Shown here: positions 5,211 to 6,125 of the stretch, piece after piece
Numbering within the stretch: the stretch's first letter is position 1
Layout of the letters: each line of letters begins with the position of its first letter
NCBI GenBank assembly: GCA_905207385.1
Contig: CAJLLH010000075.1
Coordinates: 1-6,125, forward strand
Direction: 5' to 3'
Length of the DNA: 6,125 nt
Origin: an uncultured Eubacteriales bacterium
Lineage (GTDB): Bacteria > Bacillota > Clostridia > Christensenellales > Borkfalkiaceae
Position numbers and translations under genes: made by a program
Notes under the pieces: model-generated
The model's database searches: none
What the model saw: only the letters and a program-made list of their open reading frames with translations
What the model was told of the DNA's origin: nothing

Positions 5211-5974
5211 TTGCGCTTTTTGTCGCCTTTGTTTGTTCCGCGCATATCGACAGTCACGTCGGGGGTATAAGAATTTTCTTCGTAATAATGCTTCTTTTTG
5301 CCCTTGCGCTTGTCATCTTCCACGCGCTGAATTGCGTCCTGACGCTTCTTTTCGGCATATCTGCCCTGAATATAGAACGCGCCGTGAATGGCAAAGGGGA
5401 AAATTACCATTAAAAGATAGTAAGGCTGAGGTATTCCGCCGATTACTTCAAGCGGAGAAACCGCCCAGCCGCAGGCGTATTCAAGCATAAAATTAACAAA
5501 AGTATAGTCGCCGAAACACTTTATTATCTGTAAAATCAAAAAAGGAACAGCGGTTATGAAACCTATTACAAAACCTTTCCAGGGCGCATACTCGCCCGTT
5601 CTGAACAAAAGCGGCATATCGCGCTTGCCAAGCTTGCGCTTTGCCTCGTTCAGTCTGGATTTGCGGTACGCCGCCGCGCCGTTCTGCCTGCCGAACATCA
5701 CAAAAGAAGCTATAAGCAGTCCGTCGCCGAAAATTACGGCTATAAGCTGTACGGCAAGGTCTTCAAAACCGTAAAAAAGTATTATCGTGGTTGAAAACAC
5801 GCACATCACGATAAACGGAAACGCCGCGCCTTTCAAAAGGTCTGCCAGTTCGTAAAGTATGCGCAGGGCTTGTCCGCGCGGAGTAAATTTTAACTTTTTT
5901 TCTGATTCGGGCTGCGCGTCTGAAGCGTTTTGCACGCCAGTTTCTGACTTTCCGCCGTCGAAGTTATTTTCCAA
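5207..5974 (-). CDS. Unrecognised four-helix membrane protein with basic C-terminal tail
   Basis: I do not recognise the family. With the chosen start it has 255 residues: a polar N-terminus (1-30), an amphipathic stretch (31-48), hydrophobic segments near 49-68, 74-94, 133-151 and 185-202, a basic cytoplasmic-type loop between the second and third (95-120), and a highly charged Lys/Arg-rich tail (203-255). Positive charges in the middle loop and tail suggest both termini lie in the cytoplasm. No catalytic motif or signal peptide is visible. I start at TTG 5974 because AAAGGGGG lies 10 nt upstream and the start then overlaps the upstream stop by only 11 bp. An ATG at 6007 (266 residues) is possible, but its added residues are encoded over conserved codons of the neighbouring cyclo-ligase. 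It overlaps rsmD by 4 bp, so it is probably co-expressed with it. A role in translation or folate metabolism would be guesswork. Confidence 0.75.
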   Translation of the reverse strand: MENNFDGGKSETGVQNASDAQPESEKKLKFTPRGQALRILYELADLLKGAAFPFIVMCVFSTTIILFYGFEDLAVQLIAVIFGDGLLIASFVMFGRQNGAAAYRKSRLNEAKRKLGKRDMPLLFRTGEYAPWKGFVIGFITAVPFLILQIIKCFGDYTFVNFMLEYACGWAVSPLEVIGGIPQPYYLLMVIFPFAIHGAFYIQGRYAEKKRQDAIQRVEDDKRKGKKKHYYEENSYTPDVTVDMRGTNKGDKKRK

Positions 5975-6125
5975 AGCGGTATATCCCCCTTTCGCATATA
6001 AATTCATCAAGCGGCTGATCCCAGCCGTCTTCTTCAAATTCTTCGGTAAGCTGAAAAGAATACCCCAGACCTACCTTTAAAGTGCGGGCGTCTTTAAGAT
6101 ATCTGTCGTAATACCCGCCGCCGTA
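5964..6125 (-). CDS. 5-formyltetrahydrofolate cyclo-ligase (MTHFS family), C-terminal fragment
   Basis: The last 53 codons are present and the gene enters from the right edge. They contain the family's glycine-rich motif YGGGYYDRYL near the start, then VGLGYSFQL, a DQPLDEFI segment matching the family's (H/D)xPLD pattern, and the ending ERGIYRF before TAA. The enzyme converts 5-formyltetrahydrofolate to 5,10-methenyltetrahydrofolate using ATP, in the cytoplasm. Its stop lies 11 bp inside the following membrane-protein gene, so the two are likely translationally coupled. The fragment is a window-edge truncation, not a broken gene. Confidence 0.92.
   Translation of the reverse strand, partial: YGGGYYDRYLKDARTLKVGLGYSFQLTEEFEEDGWDQPLDEFICERGIYRFGK
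5985..5992 (-). promoter_or_regulatory. Ribosome binding site supporting the TTG start at 5974
   Basis: AAAGGGGG on the minus strand lies inside the last codons of the cyclo-ligase gene, 10 nt before the TTG at 5974. The spacing is at the long end, so it favours but does not prove this start. Confidence 0.5.

Noticed and set aside
5041..5490. 149-codon plus-strand open frame opposite rsmD and the membrane-protein gene
   Set aside because: It is antisense to two overlapping genes, one of them clearly RsmD. Its translation has no family motif and no ribosome binding site was evident.

Overview
The window looks like an ordinary chromosomal segment of a Gram-positive, probably spore-forming Bacillota, most likely a clostridium. 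The grounds are strong GGAGG-type ribosome binding sites, TTG as well as ATG starts, a YlbJ-type sporulation membrane protein, and a gene neighbourhood resembling the Bacillus subtilis ylbH-ylbI-ylbJ-ylbK cluster (rsmD, coaD, sporulation membrane protein, patatin-like protein). I see no phage, transposon, CRISPR, tRNA or rRNA sequence. Species cannot be named from this sequence.

Layout, right to left because most genes lie on the minus strand: the end of a 5-formyltetrahydrofolate cyclo-ligase gene (5964-6125), an unrecognised four-helix membrane protein (5207-5974), rsmD (4674-5210), a 109-bp gap with short repeats and hairpins, coaD (4076-4564), a type I DAHP synthase gene (3061-4083), a 71-bp gap, and a prephenate dehydratase gene (2186-2989). 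Three of the junctions are short overlaps of 4 to 11 bp, which points to an operon with translational coupling. ylbJ (1045-2094) is on the plus strand and converges on pheA across a 91-bp spacer carrying three copies of a short motif. A patatin-like gene (222-1016, minus) diverges from ylbJ and ends in a clear intrinsic terminator (170-200). The first codons of rarA (1-108, minus) follow.

The genes are mostly housekeeping. The folate cyclo-ligase feeds one-carbon metabolism, RsmD methylates 16S rRNA, and CoaD performs the penultimate step of coenzyme A synthesis. DAHP synthase opens the shikimate pathway, and prephenate dehydratase commits prephenate to phenylalanine with an ACT domain for feedback. 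YlbJ and the patatin-like protein belong to the envelope/sporulation neighbourhood. RarA acts at stalled replication forks.

The points most worth checking are a Thr-His-Phe in place of the usual Thr-Arg-Phe catalytic motif in prephenate dehydratase, two genes whose best start is TTG rather than an upstream codon, the insertion of aroF-pheA and inversion of ylbJ within the ylb-type neighbourhood, the short ATATGCCG / ATAATGCCGC motifs in intergenic gaps, and the unrecognised membrane protein. I found nothing that amounts to a new multi-gene system.
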